This document shows positions 7,986 through 16,922 of a DNA stretch of 64,000 nucleotides, one piece after another; position 1 is the first letter of the stretch, and each line of letters begins with the position of its first letter. A program made the translations under genes and the position numbers. The stretch is taken from assembly GCF_937920985.1 (NCBI RefSeq), contig NZ_CALDXR010000005.1:1-64000 (forward strand). The letters run 5' to 3'. The stretch comes from an uncultured Phascolarctobacterium sp. GTDB taxonomy: Bacteria > Bacillota > Negativicutes > Acidaminococcales > Acidaminococcaceae. The notes below the pieces were generated by a model that had not been told where the DNA came from, did no database searches, and saw only the letters and a list, made by a program, of their open reading frames with translations.

Positions 7986-10346
7986 TCAGTATTTCCCTCC
8001 TATAATGCTACTTTGTCTAATATATCCTTGAAGGCTGCTTTGCAACTCAGTTTTTAAATCAATCCCCGCTTCCATCAATTTGCCAATCTCCTCCAAAGAA
8101 GTCTCTATTTCCTTGAGTCTGTTATCTCTGTCCTTTCCATTAGTATGAATAACGTTAACAATATGAGCAAGCCTTTCTTCGCACTCAGTCAATTCGTTAT
8201 CAATGCTTCTAGCAACGATTTCCTTAACAGCTTCTAGATACTTATTTTTTTGTCCGTCTAATACTTTTTTTAACAAATTCTCCAAATCATCACTACGTTC
8301 CTCAACATATTTTTTGATTTGCTTCTTTAGCAACCTGCATTCTTTCTTAGAACTGGCATTTATGTTATCTTGAATTTTTTCGTTTAAATCTTGAATTTTT
8401 TCGAACAAAGCATCTTTTTGCTTGTCATTTCTTTCAAGCAAGCTTCTAAAATAACTGCTATCCAATTCCGGATTATTAATTTTAGTAAGTTCTATATTTA
8501 TTTCTTCTAATTCTCTATTAATTATTTCGATTTTACCATCTCTTTCCTCAATTGCATTATCATGTGCTTCACTGTATATGCGCTTCACTGTTTGAGTATC
8601 CTTCTTTTTTCCACAAAAAACTTTAACAATAACACCAAACACACCTTTTCTATCTCGATAATACTCTTCTGTTCCGTAGCTTATTTCTTTAGGAGGAATA
8701 GGGAAGTTATCAATAATATAATTTCTTCGCTCTTGCAGTTCCCGCTTTCTACTCTTTAAGTCATCTATTAATGATTCCTTACGGCTTGTTGCGGATATTT
8801 TCTGCTGTAAATCTTCTGTCCCATTATTGATTTTAGCTATTTCAGCTTCAAGCTCTTCTATTTGATTGTTAAAGCTCTGAATATTAGCAGATATATTTAT
8901 TTCTTTAATTTCAAAACGCTTATTTAAATTAATATCTAAAGATGCATCGTGTATAGCATTAAACTTTTGATCTAAGTCAGATAAATAGTCATAGCATTTA
9001 TTCTGAGCTATTTCAAGAATCTCACTGTATACATCATCTTGAATATTTCTAATTAAATGCCTATATTTTCTATCAAGAATATCTTCTAAATCATCAGCAA
9101 AATTACACAACTCCTCCGGATCATCCAATAGCTTGATTTCGTCACTAATATTTTCTTGAATCCTCTCAATATTGCTACCGATAGCATTTTTCATACGACT
9201 AATAGATGCAACTATTTCTCCGCGAATAGGCTCTAATATACTCTTTTTATTGCGTTCCAATTCCTTTTGCTGCTTCTCTACAGCCTCCTTTTCTTTCAAA
9301 AAATCTTCTGCTATTTCTTTATTGCTAAGGCCCTGTTTTTCATCGTCTAAAGTATCCTTAAGACGTTTAAGTGATTCTATAGACTTATTTACCGGCTCAA
9401 GCAGCTGGTCACGTGTGCGTTCTCCAGTTGTAAGATATTCCATAAGTCTGTCTTCAAAAGCCTTCATCTTAGAGATTTCTTCAAGTTCAGAGCGTCTAGC
9501 CTTAGTTGTTACTACTTCACCATTTTGATATTGGTAGTTTTTATCTCTGGCAGCCAGGGCTGCGTTAGCTGCTACAGGCCATATTTCGGGAATCTCATTT
9601 TCCTCAGGAAATTTTTTATGATAGCTATCCTTTAAATCATTTATTACACTTTCAACAGTAACATTTTCAGAAGGATTGATTACATTTATTTTATTCAACA
9701 CAAAAAATATGTTTTTCGACTTGCTCCTTAACTCTTCCAAATGTTCAAAATCACTTTTAGAACCTGGATGATCTGCACTAAACATAAATATAGCTGCATG
9801 TGACTTCTCAATCTGCCTACGAGTGATTTCCAAATGGTTAGCAGCTATACCATTTAAACCCGGGCTATCTACTAGCATGATGCCATTTTTTAAATACTCA
9901 GACTCCAAAAAAAGATCAACATGATCTACAGAAAGCGCAACGCCCTCCTTTCCCATATTGCTTTTCGTACTAACAACATTAGCAACACTATCCAGAGTTA
10001 GCTCTTTAAGCACTTCTTGATGACCATCATTATAGTAAACAATTCCTGCTTCTCCATTAGGTGCTTCTGTAGAATGACGTAAAAAATTAACGGTAGCCGT
10101 AGTTTCACTTGTAAAAGACGGCAGTATACGCATTCCCATCAGAGCATTTAAAAAAGTAGATTTTCCAGCGCTAAATTCACCTACCAGCACAATGCTAAAT
10201 AACCCTTTTTCCACATTATCTACTAACTTCTTCAAATTATCTGCAGATTCACTTTTCCCCTGTTTTATTAATACATCTATGGTTCTATTAATATAATCCA
10301 CTACTATTTGTTTGCGTTTATTGTAATCTTGTAAATAGTTATACAT
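7986..10346 (-). CDS. Dynamin-like GTPase 2 (786 aa)
   Basis: The start is placed at MYNYLQ, because GAGGTG sits 5 nt before this ATG; an earlier in-frame ATG at 10376 lacks such a site. P-loop GEFSAGKST at residues 56-64, switch I TSETTATVN, G3 DSPGLNG, and G4 NKIN, where the usual Asp is Asn. The rest is nearly continuous coiled coil broken around residue 550-590 by a short non-helical part with YYRDRKGVFG and a basic/hydrophobic patch, a plausible membrane-contact tip. The same YYRDR.G motif occurs in dynamin 3, so these two are paralogues. It overlaps the end of dynamin 3 by 8 nt. Confidence 0.88.
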   Translation of the reverse strand: MYNYLQDYNKRKQIVVDYINRTIDVLIKQGKSESADNLKKLVDNVEKGLFSIVLVGEFSAGKSTFLNALMGMRILPSFTSETTATVNFLRHSTEAPNGEAGIVYYNDGHQEVLKELTLDSVANVVSTKSNMGKEGVALSVDHVDLFLESEYLKNGIMLVDSPGLNGIAANHLEITRRQIEKSHAAIFMFSADHPGSKSDFEHLEELRSKSKNIFFVLNKINVINPSENVTVESVINDLKDSYHKKFPEENEIPEIWPVAANAALAARDKNYQYQNGEVVTTKARRSELEEISKMKAFEDRLMEYLTTGERTRDQLLEPVNKSIESLKRLKDTLDDEKQGLSNKEIAEDFLKEKEAVEKQQKELERNKKSILEPIRGEIVASISRMKNAIGSNIERIQENISDEIKLLDDPEELCNFADDLEDILDRKYRHLIRNIQDDVYSEILEIAQNKCYDYLSDLDQKFNAIHDASLDINLNKRFEIKEINISANIQSFNNQIEELEAEIAKINNGTEDLQQKISATSRKESLIDDLKSRKRELQERRNYIIDNFPIPPKEISYGTEEYYRDRKGVFGVIVKVFCGKKKDTQTVKRIYSEAHDNAIEERDGKIEIINRELEEINIELTKINNPELDSSYFRSLLERNDKQKDALFEKIQDLNEKIQDNINASSKKECRLLKKQIKKYVEERSDDLENLLKKVLDGQKNKYLEAVKEIVARSIDNELTECEERLAHIVNVIHTNGKDRDNRLKEIETSLEEIGKLMEAGIDLKTELQSSLQGYIRQSSIIGGKY

Positions 10347-12621
10347 TTTTACACCTCGTATTTTTAATAATTTCATTTATTTTTTCTATTACAGACTTTA
10401 GATTACTTATTGATGATTGTAATTCTGGTGCTTTTTCTAGTTTACATTGTTCAACCCACGAAAGCTTTTGCTGAACAGCCTCCCTATATCTTTCTAAGGC
10501 CCAAGCAATAAGCTTCTTTCGTTGATTCTTTAATTCATTATCCATATTATCCTGTATTTGCCGACTCGCTATTTCATCAAAATACTTTTTAACATGGTCT
10601 TCCATATTTTTTATGCGATTATAAAGATATTCTCTTTCTGCTTTTTTCATAGCAAGCTCATCTGTAGCTTTTTGAATCTCCAGTTGGCGATTCAATTCTT
10701 CTATTTCCTTAGCTATTCTTGCTAAAATTGCACCTTGAGATTCTTTCTCTTTGCTAAGTCGCGTAAGTCTTCTTTCTGCAGCACCTTTTTGGCTTGTTAT
10801 CCGATCAATAGCTTTTATAGCAATATTCAATATTTCTTGTTTTTTTGCATCCCACGCCTTTCCTGCACTATCATCCTGTACAGTACGATAACCAGTACAT
10901 TTCTTTTGTCCCAAAAGCCAATTTGTTATAGAAGAACCAAAGCCTGTTCTATCTCTATAATAGGTGTATTCTTCCTCATATTCTCTCTTATCAGGCCTTC
11001 TTCCCAACCTGTTTAAATCATCTTGCTTTTTTTTCTTTCTATCAGCTAATTCTTGCCTACAATAATTTACTTCTTTGGCAGCATCGATAGTATCCCTCTC
11101 TATTCTCTCTTGTTCTACCTGAAGGCTAAACTCTGCTTCCCTACTTTCTTCTAATTGCCTCTGCAATCTATGAGCCCTGTCATTAATGACATTATTATAA
11201 CTAAGCTTGCTTCTTTCATTGTATATTTCCAGCTTAGGAAAATCTTTGCATTTTATGCCACTATACTCGGATACTTGGGCTAAGACAATTTGGTATAAGG
11301 CACCAAAGCTATTTTTTAAATTAGTAATAACTTCAGAATTAAGTAAATCAAGACTATTATTTATATTATTCGTCAGTTCCTCATTTACCTTATCTAATTC
11401 ATTTATTTTTTTACAGCTATTTATCTTAGCAAATGTTTCTCTCAGTATTCTATTAATACTATCTTCTATATTTTTTAAGTTATCTTTGCTGATATACCTT
11501 ACTTTATCTACAATGTAGTTTTCCAAATACTTTTTATGCTTCGGAATATTATTATTTATTTTATTTTTTAACAACTCTAATCGTTTTATAGAGCTTTGCT
11601 CTTGAGCTTCTTTCAACACATCTTCTGCATGCTTGTGCTCTAGCTCTATATATTTCAAAAGCTCTTGCAGCCAATTATTAATTGCCCAAGCAGTATCCCC
11701 ATATTGTAAAGAGGTTAAATTTTCTTCCTTAAATTGAGCTTCCATTATCTTTTCAAAAGAATCAAACCTAGACTTTTGTGCAAGATCTTTTCGTTCTGCT
11801 TCTGTCAAGTCATGTGTACTACTTGTATACAGTCTCGGAATATCAAAATCTGCACTCGCAAGCTTCAATAAAGCAGAAATACCACAAATGGAAAATTTAG
11901 CATTTTTTTGTTCAGCAAATATATTCTTTTCCAGAAGCTTTTTCTGTTCTAAAACTTTTTCTTCTGCTGTTTCTCCTTCATCACTCCTAAGTTCATCAAT
12001 AAAATTCTGAATAAAAATAAAATTTCTTTGGTAATTCAGCAGATATTTAATGAAAGTAATATCCGTTTCTGTTAATCCGCGCTTTTGCAGCAAATAAATA
12101 CATGCATGTGCTCTCTTAATAATATCAATCGTTATCTCACGATGCCCGTCTGTCATTCCGTTGAGGCCAGGAGTATCTAAAATAATGACATCAGCACTAC
12201 TATTAAAAGTTGGAACAAATATATCAACGCGTTCAATTTCATCTACAACTTTATAGTTAACGCTCAAGGTTGTTGTATATTCTTTAAGTTTAGAGAAATT
12301 ATCTAATGTTAATATTTTACCATTCTTAAAATACACATTTCCCTTATTTACTCTGGTGTCATTTTCTGGAACATTAATGATTCTAGTAACAACTGCTGTC
12401 GTTTCTGTTGTCGCATGATTAAGAATGTCTTTACCCAAAATAGCATTAATAAACGTAGACTTTCCCGAACTAAACTCACCTACAACAGCAATACGAAACT
12501 CTTTATCTAATAGCCGCTCCCTAAATCTTTTTAAATCTGCATCAAAATCCGGATAACTATAAAGTTCTTTAATTTCTGCAAGCTTCTCAATACACTTTAG
12601 ATAATCCTGCTGTAAAGCCAT
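10339..12621 (-). CDS. Dynamin-like GTPase 3 (760 aa), first gene of the operon
   Basis: The start at MALQQD is chosen because AGAGGG precedes it at a normal distance; the upstream ATG at 12657 has no site. P-loop GEFSSGKST at residues 48-56, switch I TTETTAVVTR, G3 DTPGLNG, possible G4 QNFID. The C-terminal two thirds are long helices with a central break containing YYRDRTGFGSSITNWLLG, matching the tip motif of dynamin 2. A promoter (12669-12697) lies just upstream inside the dead Xre gene. Three different dynamin-like GTPases in one operon suggests hetero-oligomers, as described for paired bacterial dynamins; a membrane-repair or phage-defence role is inference. Confidence 0.88.
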   Translation of the reverse strand: MALQQDYLKCIEKLAEIKELYSYPDFDADLKRFRERLLDKEFRIAVVGEFSSGKSTFINAILGKDILNHATTETTAVVTRIINVPENDTRVNKGNVYFKNGKILTLDNFSKLKEYTTTLSVNYKVVDEIERVDIFVPTFNSSADVIILDTPGLNGMTDGHREITIDIIKRAHACIYLLQKRGLTETDITFIKYLLNYQRNFIFIQNFIDELRSDEGETAEEKVLEQKKLLEKNIFAEQKNAKFSICGISALLKLASADFDIPRLYTSSTHDLTEAERKDLAQKSRFDSFEKIMEAQFKEENLTSLQYGDTAWAINNWLQELLKYIELEHKHAEDVLKEAQEQSSIKRLELLKNKINNNIPKHKKYLENYIVDKVRYISKDNLKNIEDSINRILRETFAKINSCKKINELDKVNEELTNNINNSLDLLNSEVITNLKNSFGALYQIVLAQVSEYSGIKCKDFPKLEIYNERSKLSYNNVINDRAHRLQRQLEESREAEFSLQVEQERIERDTIDAAKEVNYCRQELADRKKKKQDDLNRLGRRPDKREYEEEYTYYRDRTGFGSSITNWLLGQKKCTGYRTVQDDSAGKAWDAKKQEILNIAIKAIDRITSQKGAAERRLTRLSKEKESQGAILARIAKEIEELNRQLEIQKATDELAMKKAEREYLYNRIKNMEDHVKKYFDEIASRQIQDNMDNELKNQRKKLIAWALERYREAVQQKLSWVEQCKLEKAPELQSSISNLKSVIEKINEIIKNTRCKNV

Positions 12622-12668
12622 AAAAATATCCCTCTTTTCTTCTAAACAACTATACACATTTTGCTTTA

Positions 12669-12697
12669 ATTATAGACTTCTACATTTCATCCTTCAA
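12669..12697 (-). promoter_or_regulatory. Promoter of the dynamin operon
   Basis: Minus strand TTGAAG (12692-12697), 17-bp spacer, TATAAT (12669-12674), about 50 bp before the dynamin 3 start. The -35 box lies in the 3' end of the Xre pseudogene, so the decayed regulator now serves as promoter DNA. Confidence 0.55.
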
Positions 12698-12909
12698 CAA
12701 CAGCTCAGCCTCAATCTACAACGCATCAGCAATCTGGTACAGCGTTTCCAGCGAAAAGCTATTGCATCTGTTTCTTCACTCAATCTGCCCAAGATAAGCA
12801 GCACTCATACTAATCTGCTCCGCCAGTTTAGCCTGCGTATAGCCTTTTTTCTTCCTGTAATATGCTATTTTTAAACCAATATTCTATACCGCACAGCAAA
12901 CAATATCAT
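12680..12909 (-). pseudogene. Dead Xre-family regulator
   Basis: Clear but broken relative of the intact Xre gene at 16455-16685. Reading the minus strand, recognisable blocks remain (QAKLAEQI-like helix, SAAYLGQIE, NSFSLETLYQIADAL). However, the frame is lost in the first helix, a TGA follows QIE, and a TAG follows ADAL. The upstream DNA element conserved with the intact copy (12940-12977) is also present. Its position, just before the GTPase genes and after the 190-aa gene, is the same as in the second module. Confidence 0.85.
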
Positions 12910-12939
12910 CACCCCAAGATTGTTTTTACATATAATGAT

Positions 12940-12977
12940 AGCAGTTTATACAAATTGATTTTTAGGTATATAGTCTG
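12940..12977 (-). promoter_or_regulatory. Conserved element upstream of the Xre pseudogene
   Basis: Nearly the same 38 bp as 16724-16761 upstream of the intact Xre gene, including AGACTATATACCTAAAAA on the minus strand and an AGCAGTTTATA block. Coding sequence here has decayed, yet this non-coding element is kept, so it is a likely operator/promoter. Inference from conservation only. Confidence 0.5.
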
Positions 12978-13123
12978 CTTTTTTGGGTTTATAATATGTC
13001 TTGTTTTTTACTAGACGTATCTATCTTCTATATAAAAAAGGCATCTGCGCATCAATGAGCGCCTACCTGTAACTAATGCTTTTTGCCCCTGTAAATTCGC
13101 TCCATCTGCTCCGTCAAGCTCAA

Positions 13124-13275
13124 AGCACGCGCAAAAGTAAATATAGATATTTTTTCTTCATATAAACCTCTGATTTTCAAACTCTCATCTATTATACGGC
13201 GTTTGGAGGAATTTGCGCAAGCAGTATTGGCAAATTGTTTCCAAATATAAAAAGACCGCCACTTGCGTGGCAGCC
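13124..13275 (+). repeat. Direct repeat, copy 2, right edge of the dynamin island
   Basis: Second copy of the repeat at 3153-3305. On the minus strand it contains a terminator hairpin, a TATAAT promoter and the opening codons of TVP38 (MKKKYLYLLLRVL), after which a TGA follows at once because the rest of the gene is missing. The sequence beyond (about 13070-13123) is the tail of some other lost gene (LSLTEQMERIYRGKKH then stop). The promoter in this copy points towards the Xre pseudogene and the dynamin operon. Confidence 0.85.
13249..13275 (-). terminator. Intrinsic terminator after 190-aa gene copy A
   Basis: Minus strand GCTGCCAC-GCAA-GTGGCGG followed by TCTTTTT, 8 nt after the stop codon region of the 190-aa gene. 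A related hairpin closes repeat copy 1 near 3280-3305. Confidence 0.65.
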
Positions 13276-13282
13276 CTGCGTC

Positions 13283-13855
13283 CTAGTCGACGCGTTTCAC
13301 CTTGTAGACAGGAAGGTTATCCTTTTTGGCCAGCTCCAGGAGCTCGGCCATGGCCTTGCCGATACCGTACTTACTGACGAGCAGCTCGCGCATAGCTCCT
13401 TCAGAGTAGAAGGTGCTGCGACGAACAAGCGACGAGGTGTAGGAACCATCGGCGCAACGTCCGGGAATGGCGTAATCTGCGGTGATTTTCCGCTTCAATT
13501 TATCGTTGGTAATGTACAAGCCTGTGCAGGATTCCTCCGCCAGGTAACAGGACCAGCTGCGCGGTGCGAACTTACGCACCAGCGCCTCCCAGAAAGCGGG
13601 CTGCGGGCCGTCTGCAGATATATACTTGATAAAGAGCTGTCCTTTGCCGTCGAACTGGATTTTTTCAACGCCAGCGCGGAGATCAAAGGCCTGGATGCCG
13701 GCGCCCTCAGCGATGAAGCCGAGCCAGCCGCAGCCAAAGGCAGATTTCGGTTTGCGCTCATCCTTGCGCGTCCAGCGCTTGAGCTTTTTAAAGAGGTTTG
13801 CCAACTCCTCTTGAGAACCGTAGACATATAAATTTGTGTAACAATAATTTGCCAT
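13283..13855 (-). CDS. 190-aa protein, copy A (possible YubB/DUF1281-like)
   Basis: 190 residues beginning MANYCYTNLYVYGSQEEL, which resembles the start of YubB ferredoxin-like (DUF1281) proteins known from plasmids and accessory elements; this match is by memory and tentative. Two Trp/Phe-rich blocks (FGCGWLGFIAEG, PQPAFWEAL) and a Cys/Trp block (SWSCYLAEESC) follow. It is GC-richer than the surrounding island. Copy B at 16923-17495 shares 256 identical consecutive bases with it (13548-13803), while the last 45 codons differ. It has its own promoter and leader. Function unknown. Confidence 0.75.
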   Translation of the reverse strand: MANYCYTNLYVYGSQEELANLFKKLKRWTRKDERKPKSAFGCGWLGFIAEGAGIQAFDLRAGVEKIQFDGKGQLFIKYISADGPQPAFWEALVRKFAPRSWSCYLAEESCTGLYITNDKLKRKITADYAIPGRCADGSYTSSLVRRSTFYSEGAMRELLVSKYGIGKAMAELLELAKKDNLPVYKVKRVD

Positions 13856-14049
13856 ATAAGAATCATCCTTTCTTTATAACACTTAAATAGGCTAGAAAAA
13901 GGCAATAAAAAAAGCCATTATGGGAATCAATTTTTGGGTACACTAATAGCATACACACTACTAGTACACACAATCTTAGATTTTTCCCGTAATGACATCT
14001 TATAATTCTTATATGGTTGAATTATAGGTAGCGCTTTTACGCTATGTTT

Positions 14050-14078
14050 AGTATACGACAAAATATCAGATGTGTCAA
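14050..14078 (-). promoter_or_regulatory. Promoter of 190-aa gene copy A
   Basis: Minus strand TTGACA (14073-14078), 17-bp spacer, TATACT (14050-14055). Predicts a leader of about 188 nt before the start codon at 13855. The leader ends with a weak, decayed version (GCCATTA...TAATAGC, then T7) of the strong hairpin seen in copy B. Confidence 0.7.
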
Positions 14079-14538
14079 GAAGTTTTTGAGATTTTTTGCT
14101 TTTCTTATTCTGCGCCACTTGCACCACTTGAACCACTAATTTTGGAGCAAGAAGAAAAACTGCGCCATTAACCATAATATATATCCCTGTAAGTAAAGTC
14201 TTCGTAAGGGTTCTAATCCTTTATTTTATAGCATTTATAGCTATTTCAAGAGATTTTTATTTATATTATATTAAAATTTTCGAGCCACTGATTTTTTAGC
14301 AAAAAGGCTGAAAAAAGTGGTGCAAGTGGAGCATTTTCTCCACCTGCTCAGTCAAGCTCAAAGCATGCGTACCTCTACCGCCATGCCGCACCACAGCGCC
14401 AGCAGATAGATGACAAAATAATACATACTTCAAGTATTCTCAACCCTAGTTTTTATACACTAATCGCAACTTGGTTGTACGTTCAATGTGATACAGCAGA
14501 AAACTTTTCTTCAATATATCCTTACAGCTTGATTGATA
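14079..14538 (-). other. Gene-free AT-rich stretch with gene remnants
   Basis: No intact gene. On the minus strand near 14313-14400 a short reading frame (ALSLTEQVEKML) matches the remnant LSLTEQMERIY near 13075-13125, so both are tails of the same lost gene family. The inverted repeat at 14112-14332 also lies here. The rest shows no feature I can support. Confidence 0.5.
14112..14332. repeat. Inverted repeat, 18-bp arms
   Basis: GCGCCACTTGCACCACTT at 14112-14129 matches the complement of 14315-14332 at 17 of 18 positions, with 185 bp between. The left arm overlaps the region upstream of the copy A promoter. It could be a scar of a small mobile element or a recombination end; no transposase is nearby. 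Confidence 0.5.
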
Positions 14539-15090
14539 CTACTTTTCACGTTTATTGAACATTTCCATGTTACTTGCAGAAGCAGCTTCTCTATGAATAC
14601 CATCACATTTTACTGTCGTATATTTATCGTTTTCAGATACCTGTATGAGTAAAATACAGTCATCTTTGTAATAGCCGATGATAGATACTTCACCATTCGG
14701 AAAACAATAATACTTAAATGCTTTTAAGTTATGACCACTAGGTATATCTGTATGTGATTGTCTTTGTAGTATATCAGATATACTAACTATAGTAGTGCAA
14801 GTTTTTTTTATCAAATCCTTTTTTAACCAGGAAGCACTAAGACCATAGTTATTAAATGCACTTCCCATTGTAGTAACGCTTTTGATAGCATCTGCATCAT
14901 TGTACATAACAGATTGATAGCAGATGTCTTTTTCAAGGTTTGGACAGTAAAAAGCATATATTTGATCATCAGCAAGATATGAGGCAAGATTTTTATTATC
15001 AACAGGAAGTTGATATGACGGTGTAGAACTTCCACAACCTGCAATAATAAATATCAAAGTAGTAAGAATAATTGTGATTAGCTTTTTCAT
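14539..15090 (-). CDS. Predicted lipoprotein of unknown function
   Basis: 183 residues with a type II signal peptide: basic start MKKL, hydrophobic core, and lipobox IIAGC with the lipidated Cys at about residue 19, then a Ser-rich linker. After processing it should be membrane-anchored on the outer face. Four further cysteines (YCPNLEKDICY, KKTCTT, YYCF, DDCIL) hint at disulphides. The start has GGAG 9 nt upstream. It lies between the two modules, on the same strand, downstream of the GTPase gene at 15267. No family recognised. Confidence 0.7.
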   Translation of the reverse strand: MKKLITIILTTLIFIIAGCGSSTPSYQLPVDNKNLASYLADDQIYAFYCPNLEKDICYQSVMYNDADAIKSVTTMGSAFNNYGLSASWLKKDLIKKTCTTIVSISDILQRQSHTDIPSGHNLKAFKYYCFPNGEVSIIGYYKDDCILLIQVSENDKYTTVKCDGIHREAASASNMEMFNKREK

Positions 15091-15266
15091 AGTAAATCTC
15101 TCCTCGTATAATATGTTTGTAAGCCAAAGCCGCCATGCCTACAACGTAAATTTTGTTCTTTGAAAACTAAATATCGTCTACCACTAAGGACTCCCTGATG
15201 CTACAATATTCTTATCGAATCATAGCGAAGATAACTGCTGACAACTCCTGCAGACATTACTGCTTT

Positions 15267-16355
15267 TCATTTTTTCATTTTATCTTTGCTATTCATTACT
15301 TCATATTCAAGAATTTCCTTCGCTAATTCAAAGCAATTATCTATATAATATGTTCCTAATGTTTTGGTCATAGCAAAACCAGCACAAGCTGCTACTGCCT
15401 GCCCGACAAAAGGAATATATTTTACAAATTGTTTTTTAGCATATTGCCCAGCTACTTGCTTGATAACCCACATTATGCCTTCTTTGGTAAGATATGCAAG
15501 CACCTCATCTGCAAGTTTTTTCCCTACCGGTCCCAATACAGTCATGTATTTCTCTATAACTGTTTCATCAAGCCCAAAGCTTTCTCTAATTTCTTTAGCC
15601 ATCTTATAAAAAGCTGCTAAATCAAAGCTAACGTCAACACCAGGAATTGGATTCAAAGCATTCACAGCTACAGCCCAAGCATACATATTAATATCATCTA
15701 GGCATTTTGCTCTTTTTCTATCTAAATCCTTAATACTATCTGCTTTAAAGGCCGCAATAATTTTATCCTTCTTTACATCATCAATGCCGGAAGCCAAAAT
15801 GTCGTTTTTTAATTCTTTGAACCCAGCACCAGTTTTACAGCTTGTAAAATAAACTTTTATGTCTGTAGCCCCTACTTTGGAATAAACATCTTCAACGATT
15901 TCTTTCTTCAGCTCTTTTAGAGTTCTTTCACCATCCCATATATCATCTTCCTTATTGCGCACAATAAAATAAGGGTGCTTCCTAGATTGATTCCATTCCT
16001 TAAATTTTTTAAATAACTTTCCATCGGCATCATGTAATTTACCGGCAAACACAAATAGATACAAATCATAGTCTTCTACAGAAAATTGTTTGCACCAGTC
16101 TTCAAACGGAAATTGTTTTGTGTCATAACCTGGCAAGTCAACGATTCTCAATGCTCCCCATGATTCCTCCTGACTGTCAACTGTAGTATCTGTATATACT
16201 CCTGATTTAAATAAATTTTTACCTATCAACTTGTTAATGACGCTCGACTTACCTGCACCAGGCTGCCCGACTAAAGCAATTTTTACAACCGTATGCTCGT
16301 TTTCCTCATACTTTCTTTTAAGTCGCTCACGTAAATCTTCCGGATAATTAGCCAT
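15267..16355 (-). CDS. Small GTPase with DUF697/IRG-like C-terminal domain
   Basis: 362 residues. G domain first: P-loop GQPGAGKSS at residues 30-38, a TDTT switch I, DLPGYD (G3, residues 73-78), NKEDD (G4). From residue about 220 comes NPIPGVDVSFDLAAFYKM and later YIPFVGQAVAACAGFAMT, hydrophobic alpha-helical blocks typical of DUF697, which interferon-inducible (IRG/IIGP) type GTPase annotations also cover. The C-terminus probably touches a membrane. The start is supported by AAGGAGTG. It is the cargo of the second module, following Xre. A role parallel to the dynamin operon is inferred from module layout only. Confidence 0.8.
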   Translation of the reverse strand: MANYPEDLRERLKRKYEENEHTVVKIALVGQPGAGKSSVINKLIGKNLFKSGVYTDTTVDSQEESWGALRIVDLPGYDTKQFPFEDWCKQFSVEDYDLYLFVFAGKLHDADGKLFKKFKEWNQSRKHPYFIVRNKEDDIWDGERTLKELKKEIVEDVYSKVGATDIKVYFTSCKTGAGFKELKNDILASGIDDVKKDKIIAAFKADSIKDLDRKRAKCLDDINMYAWAVAVNALNPIPGVDVSFDLAAFYKMAKEIRESFGLDETVIEKYMTVLGPVGKKLADEVLAYLTKEGIMWVIKQVAGQYAKKQFVKYIPFVGQAVAACAGFAMTKTLGTYYIDNCFELAKEILEYEVMNSKDKMKK

Positions 16356-16454
16356 TTGAAAATCACTCCTTAAATTAATATATTTTATGGTTTGCTGTAT
16401 ATATTAGTTTTTCTATATACATTAGTTTCTCATTAGAAGTTGCACTACCACCTA

Positions 16455-16685
16455 TCAAGCCAACATTTCATTTTTTATCAGCAAATTAACATCAATCTTC
16501 AACGCATCAGCAATCTGATACAGAGTTTCCAAAGAAAAGCTGTTGCCTCTGTTCCCTCGCTCAATCTGCCCAAGATAGGCAACACTCATGCCAATCCGCT
16601 CGGCCAACTCTGCTTGCGTATAGCCTCTCTTTTTTCTGTAATATGCTATTTTCAATCCAATATTCTTGTAACGCGCAGCAAACAA
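16455..16685 (-). CDS. Xre-family HTH regulator
   Basis: 76 residues if started at TTG 16685, which lies 6 nt after GAGGTG; the ATG at 16691 abuts that site and is less likely. It is a stand-alone Cro/C1-type helix-turn-helix: YTQAELAERIGMSVAYLGQIERG spans the two DNA-contact helices, followed by NSFSLETLYQIADALKID. Such proteins repress their own promoter and neighbours. It lies between the 190-aa gene and the GTPase, 100 bp upstream of the latter. CTATATAC occurs both before this gene (16749-16757, complement) and before the GTPase (near 16414), a possible shared operator. Confidence 0.85.
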   Translation of the reverse strand: MFAARYKNIGLKIAYYRKKRGYTQAELAERIGMSVAYLGQIERGNRGNSFSLETLYQIADALKIDVNLLIKNEMLA

Positions 16686-16723
16686 CGTCATCACCTCTTG
16701 CTAAAACTTCTCTATATTATATT

Positions 16724-16761
16724 AGCAGTTTATATAAATCATTTTTTAGGTATATAGTCTG
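16724..16761 (-). promoter_or_regulatory. Likely promoter/operator of the Xre gene
   Basis: A 38-bp block shared with the region upstream of the dead Xre copy (12940-12977), 30-75 bp before the start. TATATAAAC and, nearer the gene, TAATATAAT give possible -10 boxes; no good -35 box was found, so the exact start is unclear. Confidence 0.5.
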
Positions 16762-16922
16762 TTTTTCTAGGCTAATAAGCTGACTGAGTTTTTTCTCTGC
16801 TTTTAAGTTAATCTGTGCCAACAACTTGAAGTTGCAAAGCTACTCGCCTAAAACAGCCTTTTAGACTTGCGCTTATTTTTATGGTAAGCGACAGCCCCCA
16901 AAGCTGCCGCTTCTTGCACCCA

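Noticed and set aside
13927..14175. 82-codon minus-strand ORF starting MVNGAVF
   Set aside because: It spans the predicted promoter (14050-14078) and leader of the 190-aa gene, has no ribosome binding site and repeat-like content.
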